Shown piece by piece: positions 1-9,338 of a DNA stretch of 64,000 bases. The first letter of the stretch is position 1. Every line of letters starts with the position of its first letter. The notes beneath the pieces are model-generated. The model ran no database searches and was not told the origin of the DNA. It worked only from the letters and a program-made list of their open reading frames with translations. The position numbers and the translations under genes were made by a program. This stretch comes from Clostridium uliginosum (GTDB lineage Bacteria > Bacillota > Clostridia > Clostridiales > Clostridiaceae), in contig NZ_FOMG01000004.1 in the NCBI RefSeq assembly GCF_900112485.1, positions 80,689-144,688 of the forward strand, in the 5' to 3' direction.

Positions 1-26
1 TCTATACTATATAGATTTAATGAAAT

Positions 27-46
27 GCTTGTACTTAGAAATTTTT
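27..46 (+). repeat. fragment of GCTTGTAC-type dispersed repeat
   Basis: These 20 bases match 15931-15950 at 18 positions. The match stops before the GACCT/AGGTC palindrome seen in the other copies, so this is at best a decayed fragment. Confidence 0.35.
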
Positions 47-100
47 GTTGTCTCCAGAACTACTTCTGAGACACGAAGTGTTGAAGTTGCTATGAAATGA

Positions 101-129
101 TTGAAATTAATCATAAAAAATGTTATGCT
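101..129 (+). promoter_or_regulatory. promoter for ABC-F gene
   Basis: TTGAAA at 101-106 and TATGCT at 124-129 are separated by 17 bases, a good sigma-A promoter. Transcription would start near 136 and give a leader of about 135 bases before the ABC-F start codon. The leader contains the two hairpins at 165-204 and 221-248. Confidence 0.55.
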
Positions 130-164
130 TTAAGCGGTAAACCAAAACAAAATATTGGTACTAC

Positions 165-204
165 ATAATCTCCCCAATTGCAAAATTGCGATTGGGGAGA
201 TTAT
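165..204 (+). promoter_or_regulatory. perfect 14-bp inverted repeat in ABC-F leader
   Basis: ATAATCTCCCCAAT (165-178) and ATTGGGGAGATTAT (191-204) form a perfect 14-bp stem with a 12-base loop. No T run follows, so it is not a simple terminator. Its place between promoter and gene suggests an attenuation or anti-terminator structure, as is common for antibiotic-induced ABC-F genes. Confidence 0.55.
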
Positions 205-220
205 ATGAAGATTATATATT

Positions 221-248
221 GAAGAGCTTATTTTTATAGGCTCTTTTC
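221..248 (+). terminator. terminator-like attenuator hairpin before ABC-F gene
   Basis: AAGAGC (222-227) pairs with GCTCTT (240-245) and is followed by TTC, just ahead of the ribosome binding site. The stem is short. Together with 165-204 it could form a ribosome-responsive attenuator. Confidence 0.35.
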
Positions 249-271
249 AAATGATAAAAAGAGGTGATACT

Positions 272-2011
272 ATGATAAAAGTTGATAACTTGTCCTACTC
301 ATTTCCGCAAAAAGATTTATATAATAAGATTTCATTTACGCTTCAAGATGATCAGCATTGCGCTTTTATAGGAACAAGTGGTAGTGGAAAAAGTACACTG
401 ATAGATATAATTATGGATCCTGAAAAATATATGTTCGATGGTAAGCTCGAGATGGACCCAAATTGTAGAATTGGATATGTAAGTCAGTTCTCACAACTAG
501 ACAAAACAAAAGAAACTACAGTTTTCGAATATATAGGGGAAGATTTTATTAAGCTACAAAATGAAATAACATCTATTTGTACTGAAATGGAAACATCTTC
601 AGATATTGATACTTTATTAATAAAGTACCAACAAGCTTTAGACTCACTTGATGCAATTGGTGGGGATGATTTCGAAAGCAACCTTATTAAGAAACTAAAT
701 CTTGCAAACCTAAACAAGTATAAAGATCTAATGGTATCTGAACTTAGTGGTGGTGAGTTCAAACTTATTCAAGTGATTAAGGAAATGCTTAATAGTCCAG
801 ACTTAATTATTATGGACGAACCAGATGTGTTTTTAGACTTTGAAAACCTTAATTCTCTTAAAAATCTAATTAATTCTCACAAGGGAATAATGTTAGTTAT
901 TACGCACAACAGATATCTATTGAATCATTGTTTTAATAAAATTATTCACCTTGAAAATATGGAGCTTCAAGAGTTTGATGGAAGATATATTGATTATAAC
1001 TTCACATTACTTCAAACTAAAATTGAGTTGCAGGAACTAGCTATTGCTGATGATGAAGAAATTAAGAGAAACGAGCACATAATCAATAAACTAAGAGATA
1101 GAGCAGAAATTACAGGTGAAACTTCTGCTGGAAAATATCTAAAAGCTAGAATGAAATTTCAAGAAAGATTAGAAAATCGTAGAATTAAAACACCATTTGT
1201 AGATATTAAGCAACCAAATATTCGTTTAGCTACTTATAATGAAATCGAAGAAATCATTGCTTTAAAAGTTAATAATTACAGTGCTAGCTTTGATGAGATG
1301 CTTTTAGAAAATGTTAACTTTGAGATTAAATCTACTGATAAAGTAGCTCTTATTGGGTCAAACGGTACTGGAAAAACGACTCTACTAAGAGATATCTTTA
1401 AAAATAATAATGCTGCTATTGAAATAAATTCTGACGTTGAAGTAGCTTATTTATCTCAGCTTCAAGGAGAAATACTAAATGAATCTAATACAATACTTGA
1501 AGAATTCTTAGATTCAGGATTTAAAACTTATAAAGAGGTTAAATCATATATTTCAAACTATGGTTTTGACGAACAAATCATTGACCAAAAGATAGGATCT
1601 TTATCTGGTGGAGAAAAAAATATACTTCAATTAGCTAAAGTTTCTGCTGGTAAATCAAACATGTTGCTTCTAGATGAACCGACAAGTCATTTAGATACCT
1701 ATTCGCAAATAGCACTTGAAAAAGCCATAAAAAATTATGACGGTGCGATTCTCATGATTTCTCATGATTACTACTCTATAATAAACTGTGTGGATTATGT
1801 TTTAATTATTGAAGATAAGACAATTAGAAAAATGAGTATGCGAAAATTTAGAAAGATGATTTATGCGAAGTATTTTGATAAAGACTATTTAGAAATTGAA
1901 CAAAAGAAAAGATCAGTTGAAACGAAAATAGAATTAGCTTTACAAAATACTGATTTTGAGCTTGCAAAAAATTTATCTGAAGAGTTAGAATCGCTGATTA
2001 AGTTACTTTAA
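272..2011 (+). CDS. ABC-F ribosomal protection protein (CplR/Lsa/VmlR-like)
   Basis: Cytosolic protein with two ABC ATPase domains and no membrane segment, the layout of ABC-F factors that bind the ribosome and displace antibiotics such as lincosamides, pleuromutilins and streptogramin A. The first domain has Walker A GTSGSGKST, signature LSGGE and Walker B IIMDEPD. The second has Walker A GSNGTGKTT, signature LSGGEKN and LLLDEPTSHLD. A charged linker joins them and a short charged tail ends the protein. The ATG at 272 is chosen over 251 because GAGGTG (261-266) lies five bases upstream. The structured leader suggests induction by antibiotic. The closest known group is probably clostridial CplR; the exact drug spectrum cannot be read from sequence. 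Confidence 0.85.
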   Translation: MIKVDNLSYSFPQKDLYNKISFTLQDDQHCAFIGTSGSGKSTLIDIIMDPEKYMFDGKLEMDPNCRIGYVSQFSQLDKTKETTVFEYIGEDFIKLQNEITSICTEMETSSDIDTLLIKYQQALDSLDAIGGDDFESNLIKKLNLANLNKYKDLMVSELSGGEFKLIQVIKEMLNSPDLIIMDEPDVFLDFENLNSLKNLINSHKGIMLVITHNRYLLNHCFNKIIHLENMELQEFDGRYIDYNFTLLQTKIELQELAIADDEEIKRNEHIINKLRDRAEITGETSAGKYLKARMKFQERLENRRIKTPFVDIKQPNIRLATYNEIEEIIALKVNNYSASFDEMLLENVNFEIKSTDKVALIGSNGTGKTTLLRDIFKNNNAAIEINSDVEVAYLSQLQGEILNESNTILEEFLDSGFKTYKEVKSYISNYGFDEQIIDQKIGSLSGGEKNILQLAKVSAGKSNMLLLDEPTSHLDTYSQIALEKAIKNYDGAILMISHDYYSIINCVDYVLIIEDKTIRKMSMRKFRKMIYAKYFDKDYLEIEQKKRSVETKIELALQNTDFELAKNLSEELESLIKLL

Positions 2012-2160
2012 ATCTTATATTTTTTTACTTAGGACGTTAGCAAAGGGGTTTAGCTATATCTAGGCGTTAATTCTTTGACGCTTACCTCTTATCAAACAAA
2101 AGCAGATAAAATTATTCTTAATAAAATCACAATTTTTATTAAAAAATCACATAAATCTAA

Positions 2161-2216
2161 GAGCCTAAATTAGAAAATTCTTTGAAAGATTTTCTAATTT
2201 AGGCTCATTATTTTTT
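2161..2216 (+). terminator. strong intrinsic terminator after ABC-F gene
   Basis: A 17-bp perfect stem (GAGCCTAAATTAGAAAA with its complement ending at 2206) is followed by ATTATTTTTT. It lies 150 bases after the ABC-F stop. The intervening bases 2012-2160 hold only a weak wobble hairpin near 2073-2095. Confidence 0.85.
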
Positions 2217-2385
2217 ATATTTATAATAAACTAAACAACTTGTACTTTGAACTCTTTCTTTTCTTGAGATGGAGTTTTTATGAAACACTAAGCATTAAAT
2301 TTCTGGTAATATTTTCAATCTTCAGAGGGCTTATCAGAACCGAAGGGACTAATTGCTAACCTTTATCATACAGGAATCCTACCTG

Positions 2386-3831
2386 TTATATATCTACTTT
2401 ACTTACGGTACGAAGTCTGCCTTTGATAGGTGTTTTTTGTAACTCCTGAAACACCCATTCCCCTTTATTATTTAATATTTCTACAAAGGTAGATATATCA
2501 ACTATATTGATGATTCCTATATCTTCCTTTGTCATGCCCTCAATATTGCAAAGTGTGCCTACAATATCTACAGCCCTCATCTTTGTTTTCTTACCTGCAT
2601 TAATATGTAATTTCATAATCTCTTTAGTAAGCTCAGCACCTTTTATTTCTTTAATTTCAGGTCTTGTATTCATTTTCAAAGCAAATTCTTGTTTGAAATT
2701 ATTTACAGTTTCCATTGAAGGTCTTCCCTTCAAAAGAATCTCTTTACCGATATATTCATGTATATCATTTAAAAACTTACTTTCATTTTGTGTTACAAAC
2801 GTAATTGCTCTACCCATCTTGCCTATGCGTCCAGTTCTTCCTATCCTATGAACATAGCTTTCCTTGTCTTCTGGTATATCATAATTAATTACATGCGTGA
2901 TATTATCTATATCTATACCTCTAGCTGCAACATCTGTAGCTATCAGATATCTAAAATAACCTTGTTTAAAATTATTCATTACTCTTAATCTATCACTTTG
3001 TTCCATTCCACCATGTATTTTTCTACAAGTATACTGGAGATTTGCCAGCTCATTATAAACTTCATCTACCTTTTGTTTTGTATTGCAGAATATTATACAA
3101 CTATCTGGATTTTCTATTATAGTTATATCTCTTAAAAGTTCTATTTTATCCAATTCATTTACGTTATATCTTTCTTGACATATATTATCTGCTGCTTTAT
3201 TTTGCGCCTCTATTTCAATATGTATAGGATCTTTCATATATTTGTTGCATAAAGTCTCTATGTCTTTTGGCATTGTGGCTGAGAATAACATCGTCACACG
3301 TTCTTTTGATAAGCTTTTTATTATTGTTTCTATCTGCTCTACAAATCCCATATTAAGCATTTCATCAGCTTCATCTATTATAAGATACTTTATCTTTGAT
3401 GTATCAAATGTACCTTTTTCTATATGATCTATAATACGACCAGGTGTACCAACTACTATATGTGTTTTTTGTTTAAGTTCCTTTTCTTGATCATATAGAG
3501 AGGACTTTCCATAAATTGCAGATACTTTAAGTCTTTTAAATCTACCTATATTAAAAATATCTTCTTTGACTTGGATAGCAAGTTCTCTTGTTGGTGTAAT
3601 CACTAATGCTTGAGGTTTATTTTCTTCCCAGTCCACTAATTGACAAATAGGAATAGAATATGCTGCAGTCTTCCCGCTTCCAGTTTGAGACTTTACTACT
3701 ATATCCTTTTCCGTTAACGCAATCGGTATAACCTGTTTTTGGACTTTTGTAAGTTCCTTGAAATTTAACATACTAATTGCTTTTAATAACTCACTGCTTA
3801 ACTTATAATCATTAAAATTTGCTTTTATCAT
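2386..3831 (-). CDS. dbpA: DEAD-box ATP-dependent RNA helicase DbpA
   Basis: RNA helicase of 481 residues, the length of Bacillus YxiN/DbpA. Visible motifs in order are the Q-motif region ([13 protein letters not shown]), Walker [23 protein letters not shown] box [11 protein letters not shown], and HRIGRTGR. The last 75 residues match the DbpA-type RNA-binding domain, which in known members recognises hairpin 92 of 23S rRNA and directs the protein to ribosome assembly. The gene stands alone on the minus strand, facing the ABC-F terminator. RsrA/CsdA-type alternatives lack this C-terminal domain. Confidence 0.9.
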   Translation of the reverse strand: MIKANFNDYKLSSELLKAISMLNFKELTKVQKQVIPIALTEKDIVVKSQTGSGKTAAYSIPICQLVDWEENKPQALVITPTRELAIQVKEDIFNIGRFKRLKVSAIYGKSSLYDQEKELKQKTHIVVGTPGRIIDHIEKGTFDTSKIKYLIIDEADEMLNMGFVEQIETIIKSLSKERVTMLFSATMPKDIETLCNKYMKDPIHIEIEAQNKAADNICQERYNVNELDKIELLRDITIIENPDSCIIFCNTKQKVDEVYNELANLQYTCRKIHGGMEQSDRLRVMNNFKQGYFRYLIATDVAARGIDIDNITHVINYDIPEDKESYVHRIGRTGRIGKMGRAITFVTQNESKFLNDIHEYIGKEILLKGRPSMETVNNFKQEFALKMNTRPEIKEIKGAELTKEIMKLHINAGKKTKMRAVDIVGTLCNIEGMTKEDIGIINIVDISTFVEILNNKGEWVFQELQKTPIKGRLRTVSKVDI

Positions 3832-4046
3832 TTAATCATCTCTTTTCCTATATTTTTTTACTATTATTTTTACAAATATACTTTTTTACCTATAGCTAGA
3901 ATCCGTAAAACTTCACCTGAAAAGTTTCACTTTATGTTTCACACATAAGGGTTATCCATTTATTCATCATAGTATTATGTATATTATTAATGGCCTTTAT
4001 GACCCATTCATAACCTCTAGTATAACATAAATCAAACCTTGAGTAG

Positions 4047-4112
4047 TCATCTGTCTGCTGCAAAGCTAATTTCAATATTAAAATCATCCTCTGTTATATG
4101 AAAACTCGTATT
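4047..4112 (-). pseudogene. shard of Rpn-family nuclease gene
   Basis: Reads NTSFHITEDD then diverges to a stop. Bases 4085-4110 match 12641-12666, inside the Rpn-type pseudogene, at 25 of 26 positions. Too short to be functional. Confidence 0.55.
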
Positions 4113-4147
4113 AATCAAACAAAAATAGTTAAAAGCAAATAAAAAAA

Positions 4148-4230
4148 TCGCAGGCGACTATGGAGCCGTAGATTTTTTTTACGCATCTGTCTTTTCGAAC
4201 GCATGTGAGAAAAATCTGGCAGGCGAATAT
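4148..4230. repeat. GCAGGCGA-flanked imperfect palindrome
   Basis: GCAGGCGA occurs at both ends (near 4151 and 4220) and encloses an imperfect palindrome, AGATTTTT...GCAT against ATGTGAGAAAAATCT. The base composition is richer in GC than its surroundings. It looks like a small interspersed element, but no second copy is in the window. Confidence 0.35.
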
Positions 4231-4359
4231 ATTTGTTTTTTATTCTTTAGGTTTTTGTCAAATGTATTTTGTTAGCTTATTATATAAGTTATCCACAGAT
4301 TTAAATGTATTATAAATTCCTAAAGAATAAAAAAGCACTCCATCTGATTAAAGACATAA

Positions 4360-4403
4360 AAAATAACAAGTTCCCTATAATATATAGTTGAACTTGTTAT
4401 TTT
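4360..4403. terminator. hairpin terminator, core of palindromic repeat
   Basis: AAAATAACAAGTTC (4360-4373) pairs perfectly with GAACTTGTTATTTT (4390-4403). The arm AAAATAACAAGT is the same as the core of the AGGCACAT palindromic family. It lies at the end of the lactate operon and probably acts as a bidirectional terminator. Confidence 0.65.
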
Positions 4404-4429
4404 CATAGTTTATTTAAATAGGTTTAATG

Positions 4430-4489
4430 CACAATCAAAAAATGCTAGTTCAATATAATTGATATTTAATCTATTATTTTTTGATTGTG
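4430..4489 (-). terminator. terminator of lactate operon
   Basis: CACAATCAAAAAAT (4430-4443) and ATTTTTTGATTGTG (4476-4489) form a 14-bp stem directly after the acyl-CoA dehydrogenase gene. Confidence 0.65.
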
Positions 4490-4529
4490 TTTAACTAGAG
4501 AGCAAATTTATTAGATTTTAAAATATGGC

Positions 4530-5669
4530 TTATCTAAGCATCCATCCTGAAATCACCATCATTTGAACTTCTGATGTTCCTTCATAGATTTCTGTTATCT
4601 TAGCATCACGCATCATTCTTTCAATTGGATAATCACTTGAATATCCATAGCCACCAAATAATTGCAGGCAACGATTTGTTACATCAGTAGCATTTCTAGA
4701 AGCAACCAATTTTGCCATAGCAGCTAAATGTGTATATTTTTCATGATCATCTTTTGCACATGCTGCTTGATATACTAAAAGTTTTGCAGCTTCTGTACTT
4801 GCACGCATTTGTGCAAGTTCAAATTGAGTATTTTGGAATTGTGAAATTGATTTTCCAAATTGAACACGCTCTTTAACATATTTTACTGTTTCTTCTATTG
4901 CACCTTCTGCAATACCAAGAGCTTGTGCTGCAATACCAATACGTCCTCCATCAAGAGTCGCCATTGCAATTCCAAATCCTTTACCTTCTTCTCCTAAAAG
5001 ATTTTCCTTTGGAACTATGCAGTTATCAAAGAATAATTCACATGTAGAAGATGCACGAATTCCCATCTTTAATTCATGAGTTCCAACAGAAAAACCTGGG
5101 AAATCTTTTTCAACGATAAATGCTGAAATACCCTTTGTTCCCTTGCTCTTATCTGTCATAGCAAAAACAATATATATCTCTGCATATCCTGCATTTGTAA
5201 TGAAAATCTTGCTTCCATTTAATACATAATGGTCTCCTTCAAGTACCGCTGTTGTCTTTTGCATAGAGGCATCAGTTCCAGCAACAGGTTCTGTTAATCC
5301 AAATGCACCTAATTTTTCACCTGAAGCAAGTGGTTTTAAATATTTTGCTTTTTGCTCTTCTGTACCAAAAGCATGAATTGGAGTTGCACAAAGACTTGTA
5401 TGTGCTGAAACAATAACACCTGTTGTCGCGCAACATTTAGATAATTCTTCTACACATTGTACATAACTTAATGTGTCCATTCCTGCTCCGCCGTATTCTT
5501 CAGAAAATGGAATTCCAAGTAAGCCCATTTCAGCCATTTTTGCTACATTCTCTTCTGGAAAACGCATGCTTTCATCAATTTCTTTTGCGATTGGTTTTAC
5601 CTCATTTTCTGCAAACTCGCGATACATTTCTTGTAATTGTTCATGGTTTTCATCTTGTCTAAAATTCAT
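4530..5669 (-). CDS. butyryl-CoA-type acyl-CoA dehydrogenase
   Basis: FAD enzyme of 379 residues that interconverts short-chain acyl-CoA and enoyl-CoA. The N-terminal helical domain is followed by the flavin-contact segment [12 protein letters not shown], and the C-terminal domain holds the catalytic base Glu363 in YEGTSEVQ. Length and motifs fit Bcd-like enzymes that use EtfAB as electron partner. It is the last gene of the lactate operon (etfB, etfA, lctP, lactate dehydrogenase, this gene), so crotonyl-CoA reduction to butyryl-CoA coupled to lactate oxidation is the likely role. The start has a good GGAG site. It is probably not the housekeeping Bcd, which normally sits in the crt-bcd-etfBA-hbd cluster. 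Confidence 0.88.
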   Translation of the reverse strand: MNFRQDENHEQLQEMYREFAENEVKPIAKEIDESMRFPEENVAKMAEMGLLGIPFSEEYGGAGMDTLSYVQCVEELSKCCATTGVIVSAHTSLCATPIHAFGTEEQKAKYLKPLASGEKLGAFGLTEPVAGTDASMQKTTAVLEGDHYVLNGSKIFITNAGYAEIYIVFAMTDKSKGTKGISAFIVEKDFPGFSVGTHELKMGIRASSTCELFFDNCIVPKENLLGEEGKGFGIAMATLDGGRIGIAAQALGIAEGAIEETVKYVKERVQFGKSISQFQNTQFELAQMRASTEAAKLLVYQAACAKDDHEKYTHLAAMAKLVASRNATDVTNRCLQLFGGYGYSSDYPIERMMRDAKITEIYEGTSEVQMMVISGWMLR

Positions 5670-5708
5670 ATTAATCTCCTGCCTTCCTTTTTTCCTTTTT
5701 TTAATTTG

Positions 5709-5835
5709 TGGGATATCAATTGTTTTTTCTTAATTCCTTTTCTTGTTTTGTGGGACATCTTTTCATTTTTCTTTCATTTTTACTTTTTGTGGGATACGCT
5801 TATTTTAATTTTTCCTTATTTACTTTTATGGGATA
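5709..5835 (-). repeat. four periodic TATCCCA motifs in operon spacer
   Basis: TGGGA(T/C)A on the plus strand starts at 5709, 5751, 5790 and 5829, spaced 42, 39 and 39 bases. In the mRNA this reads UAUCCCA (once UGUCCCA) in long A-rich runs between the lactate dehydrogenase and acyl-CoA dehydrogenase genes. The units between motifs are degenerate. Confidence 0.6.
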
Positions 5836-5857
5836 TTTATATATATAAACTTTTTTA

Positions 5858-7294
5858 TTATGAGCTTAAACCTTCTATTTGGCTACATACTTTACCTGGA
5901 TTCATAATGGAATTTGGATCAAAGACTTTTTTAATGCCTTTCATTAATTCCATATTTATTTCTCCAATGCTATCTCTTAAATAGCTAACCTTTCCACTAC
6001 CAATTCCATGTTCTCCTGAAACAAGGCCTCCACATTTTATTGCTTCCTCGTAAATAATCTTAAAGAATTTATCAACTCTTGTTTTAAACTCTTCTTCTTC
6101 TAAATCATTACTGCATTGGTATATGTGAAGATTTCCATCTCCTGCATGTCCAAAGCTTTTAATAGTTATTCCACACTCTTCACCAGTTTTATTTACAAAT
6201 GCAAGATAAGGAGCAATTTTATTTACTGGAACTACAACATCACATTCATCTAATAATTTTGTTTCTGCCATAATGGCTTCAAGGAAACTAGAACGTGCAG
6301 CCCACGCATCCTTAATTTTTGCTGGTGTATCAGCTACAAGCACATCAATTGCTCCTGATTCTAATACTATTTCACTAGCTTGTTCTATAAGATTATTTAA
6401 CTCATCTTCATTACCCGCATCAATAGTTACAAGTAAATAAGCATTTGCAGTTACTCCATCAATTACTTGTGGGAAGACGCTTTTTCCAATATATCTTTCA
6501 CTAGATAAAACGATTTCTCTTTCCATAAATTCTATAGCTTGCGGATTCATGTGTTCCATTTTAAATTTAGGAACAGTAGAAATACAATCATCTAAATTTT
6601 CAAAAGGTATAATTAAACTTGCAACTACCTTTGGTGCTGGCATGATTTTAAGTGTAAGTTCAGTAATAACTCCAAGGGTACCTTCTGAACCAATCATTAA
6701 ATTCAAAAGACTATAACCTGAACTTGTTTTCGATACTGTAGCTCCAAAGTCTGTTACTTCACCTGTTGGAAGTACAACCTTCATTGCACGTACATAATCA
6801 CGTGTTGCACCGTATTTTACAGCTCTCATTCCACCAGCATTAGTTGCAACATTTCCACCTAGGCAAGCGAATTTTTCACCTGGGTCTGGAGCATATAATA
6901 ATCCTTGTTTTAAACAGTCCTCTGCAAGATCGTTTAATAAAACACCAGCCTCTACACGTACAATAAAATTCTCTAAGTCATAAGAAAGTATTTTATTCAT
7001 CTTTGTAATATCAATTAAAACTCCTCCGAGTAGTGGAACTGCTCCACCTACAAGCCCCGTTCCTGCTCCTCTTGGAGTTACTGGTATTTTATTTTCATCA
7101 CATATTTTTACTACCTTTGAAACTTCTTCAGTAGAATGTGCCATAAATACAACTTGTGGAGCTGCTTTCCCATAGATAGGCATTTCATCGTGACTGTAAT
7201 CTTCATTTATATCTTCACCTGTTAAAATATGCCCTGGAGCTGCCTCCTGTAATTTCGTGATTAATTCTTCTGTCAATTGATTATACTCAGCCAT
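5858..7294 (-). CDS. FAD-linked lactate dehydrogenase (GlcD/LctD family)
   Basis: FAD-binding oxidase of the GlcD family. The PCMH flavin-binding segment carries TPRGAGTGLVGG, and the C-terminal cap has SGEHGIGSGK and the family ending FDPNSIMNPGK. In Acetobacterium the homologue LctD forms a bifurcating complex with EtfB/EtfA, oxidising lactate to pyruvate with NAD while consuming reduced ferredoxin. Having etfBA, lactate permease and this gene in one operon supports the same role here. The ATG at 7294 is preferred over 7303 because AAAGGA lies about ten bases upstream of it. D- or L-lactate specificity cannot be read from sequence. Confidence 0.85.
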   Translation of the reverse strand: MAEYNQLTEELITKLQEAAPGHILTGEDINEDYSHDEMPIYGKAAPQVVFMAHSTEEVSKVVKICDENKIPVTPRGAGTGLVGGAVPLLGGVLIDITKMNKILSYDLENFIVRVEAGVLLNDLAEDCLKQGLLYAPDPGEKFACLGGNVATNAGGMRAVKYGATRDYVRAMKVVLPTGEVTDFGATVSKTSSGYSLLNLMIGSEGTLGVITELTLKIMPAPKVVASLIIPFENLDDCISTVPKFKMEHMNPQAIEFMEREIVLSSERYIGKSVFPQVIDGVTANAYLLVTIDAGNEDELNNLIEQASEIVLESGAIDVLVADTPAKIKDAWAARSSFLEAIMAETKLLDECDVVVPVNKIAPYLAFVNKTGEECGITIKSFGHAGDGNLHIYQCSNDLEEEEFKTRVDKFFKIIYEEAIKCGGLVSGEHGIGSGKVSYLRDSIGEINMELMKGIKKVFDPNSIMNPGKVCSQIEGLSS

Positions 7295-7309
7295 AATAAT
7301 CATTTCCTT

Positions 7310-7505
7310 TCTAATTTATTTAGTGCCAAATTTAAATTTTTTCCTAAACTTTTACCTGATATCTTTCATCCCTTATCTTTTTATACTACTTACTACTTAC
7401 TACTTATCTCTAATCTCTTATCTTTTACCCTATTTCCTATACTACTTTTCTTTTTTCACCTTATCTTTTATCTCTCAATACTACTTATCTCTTACTTATT
7501 ATCTC
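7310..7505 (-). repeat. purine-rich low-complexity operon spacer
   Basis: The mRNA strand between lctP and the lactate dehydrogenase gene is an almost unbroken purine run with many AGATAAG and AAGTAGT units. No hairpin terminator is visible. Slippage of short units is the likely origin. It may hold the RNA unstructured around the following ribosome binding site. Confidence 0.5.
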
Positions 7506-9050
7506 TTAACTAAATAAACGTGTGCCTATAAAACATAGGATTCCAGCAATAGTTACATAGCATATATAATATTTAAATACACTTCTTAAAATTTTACTTT
7601 CCGAACCAGATTTGCCTATTGCACTTGCGCCAATTGCAATACTTTGAGGACAAATCATCTTTCCTATACCTGCTCCAAGTGTATTTGCTGCACCCATCCA
7701 TGCTGCTGAAAGTCCGAGGTTTTGTGCTGTTTGTACTTGTAATCCTCCAAATAAAACACTGGTGGATGTACCTGAGCCTGTGACAAAGCCTCCAATAGAT
7801 CCGATTAATGGTGAAATTAATGGATATGCTCCTCCTGTAACTACAACTAAAAGACTTGCAATATCTGAAATCATTCCACTATAGCTCATTACTTTTGCGG
7901 TTGACATAACTGCACAAATTGTTACAATCGTTTTCCAGTTTGCTTTTAATGTACCTTTTAATACATCAAACATCATTGGCGCTTTTGCACCTTGTGTAAA
8001 CCCTCCAATAATGGCCGCAATAAAGATAATTACACCCGGTGTATTAATCCAACTAAAGGTTAAAGTGTTTCCTCCTTTACCTGCATATACAATTGCACTA
8101 GTTTTAAATCCTGCGATTGCATCATGAATTGGTGGGCATAATGTTGAAGTAAACATTAACATTAAAAATATTAAAATAAATGGGCACCAAGCTTTTACTG
8201 CATTACTAAATGATAAAGTTGTTTCTTCTTGTTTTTCATTAACTTGAATACAATATTCTTCTTGAGGATTTTTATTAAATATTTTTGCTGAAGCAATTGT
8301 ACATATCATGCAACAAATAGATCCTACTATATTTGGTAATTCTGGTCCAAGTACTGTTGCTGTAATATAAGCAGGTATTGTAAATGATAATGAAGCAACC
8401 AAGGTAACAACAAATACCCCTTTAAGTGCCTTTATTCCCCCACCTACAATGGATGCCATAATAAATGGAGTTATAAAAAGGATAAACGCTTCAATTATCG
8501 CTGTGTTTGCTGCTAGTGAGTTAGCTCCAACTTTCGTTACTGCAGAAAGTGTTACTAAAGGTATTCCAACTGATCCAAAAGCAGTTGGTGCTGTATTGGC
8601 AACTAAACATGCTAGAACTGCTGAAATTGGATTTAATCCAAGACCAGCAAGCATTGATGCTGGAATAGCAACTGCTGTACCGAATCCCGCCATTCCTTCC
8701 ATGAAAATACCAAAGCCCCATCCAATAATTAATATTAATACTCTTTTATCTCTAGAAACTCCAGCCAACATTTTTTTAATGGAATTCATTGCGCCTGTAC
8801 GTAAAATCAAATTATACGTAAACAAAGCTGCAACAATAACTAGACAAATTGGCCACAATGCGTTTAGTATTCCTTCTAATACTCCTGTCATAGTATAAAT
8901 GACATTCAAATTCCAGAAGAAAATAGCTAAAATCATTGTAAGAACAAGTGCAGTTAAACAGGCTTTAAAACCTGGCATTTTTAATCCGCTAAGTGCAATT
9001 ATAAGCCAAATAATTGGTAATATGGCCATTAAGAATTTTAAAAACAGCAT
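7506..9050 (-). CDS. lctP: L-lactate permease
   Basis: Membrane protein of about 514 residues with roughly 12-14 hydrophobic segments, the size of LctP/LldP lactate:proton symporters. Conserved features are the early segment WGFGIFMEGMAGFGTAVAIP and the C-terminal SGTSTSVLFGGLQ and PQSIAIGASA stretches. It supplies lactate to the cytosolic LctD-Etf complex encoded around it. The ATG at 9050 is preferred to 9056 because GGAGG is then eight bases away. A promoter and LldR-like operator at 9100-9120 suggest an internal lactate-controlled start of transcription. Confidence 0.9.
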   Translation of the reverse strand: MLFLKFLMAILPIIWLIIALSGLKMPGFKACLTALVLTMILAIFFWNLNVIYTMTGVLEGILNALWPICLVIVAALFTYNLILRTGAMNSIKKMLAGVSRDKRVLILIIGWGFGIFMEGMAGFGTAVAIPASMLAGLGLNPISAVLACLVANTAPTAFGSVGIPLVTLSAVTKVGANSLAANTAIIEAFILFITPFIMASIVGGGIKALKGVFVVTLVASLSFTIPAYITATVLGPELPNIVGSICCMICTIASAKIFNKNPQEEYCIQVNEKQEETTLSFSNAVKAWCPFILIFLMLMFTSTLCPPIHDAIAGFKTSAIVYAGKGGNTLTFSWINTPGVIIFIAAIIGGFTQGAKAPMMFDVLKGTLKANWKTIVTICAVMSTAKVMSYSGMISDIASLLVVVTGGAYPLISPLIGSIGGFVTGSGTSTSVLFGGLQVQTAQNLGLSAAWMGAANTLGAGIGKMICPQSIAIGASAIGKSGSESKILRSVFKYYICYVTIAGILCFIGTRLFS

Positions 9051-9099
9051 TTTCATATCCTCCTTATTTAATTTTTAAGTGGTATAATCTTTCACAAAT

Positions 9100-9120
9100 T
9101 GGTATGACCATGGTATTATA
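9100..9120 (-). promoter_or_regulatory. LldR/GntR-like operator at lctP promoter
   Basis: TGGTATGACCA (9100-9110) is a palindrome of the FadR/GntR-family type (TGGTnnnACCA). It lies just downstream of a minus-strand TATAAT (9120-9115). A similar site precedes etfB. No convincing -35 box was seen. The rest of 9057-9338 shows nothing recognisable. Confidence 0.5.
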
Positions 9121-9338
9121 ATTATCCATCTCTCCACTTGCTAATTAATACTGTTTTAAAAATATACGAATACAATTATTTTTTATATGCTGCGTTTCTT
9201 ATTAATTTATTTTTAATAATTCTCTAAGTGTACAAGTGTGAAATTTTATATTTAATTTCATATTCTTGTGAATTGAGATTTATTTTTAAGTTATTGCAAT
9301 AGCTTTTAGTGAAATAACCCTTTATCTTAGAAAAAACT

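Larger units (their letters stand above)
3832..4357. other. long intergenic region with repeats and a gene shard
   Basis: About 530 bases without an intact gene between dbpA and the lactate operon. It holds an Rpn-family shard (4047-4112), a palindromic element (4148-4230) and an inverted repeat TTTTTTATTCTTTAGG (4236-4251) / CCTAAAGAATAAAAAA (4319-4334). The dbpA promoter must lie near 3840-3900 but no convincing hexamers were assigned. Confidence 0.5.

Noticed and set aside
20..100. 26-codon open frame (MKCLYLEIFVV...) ahead of the ABC-F gene as leader peptide
   Set aside because: It ends one base before the -35 box of the predicted promoter, so it is outside the likely transcript, and its start overlaps a repeat fragment.
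165..204. Simple intrinsic terminator
   Set aside because: The perfect stem has no T run on either strand.
4289..4297. DnaA box TTATCCACA as part of a replication origin
   Set aside because: A single box; one such 9-mer is expected by chance in AT-rich DNA, and there is no dnaA, dnaN or AT-rich unwinding cluster.
5709..5835. CRISPR-like array
   Set aside because: Only a 7-base motif repeats, the units differ, and there are no cas genes in the window.
8449..8898. 149-codon plus-strand open frame inside lctP
   Set aside because: Antisense to conserved membrane segments of the permease; no independent support.
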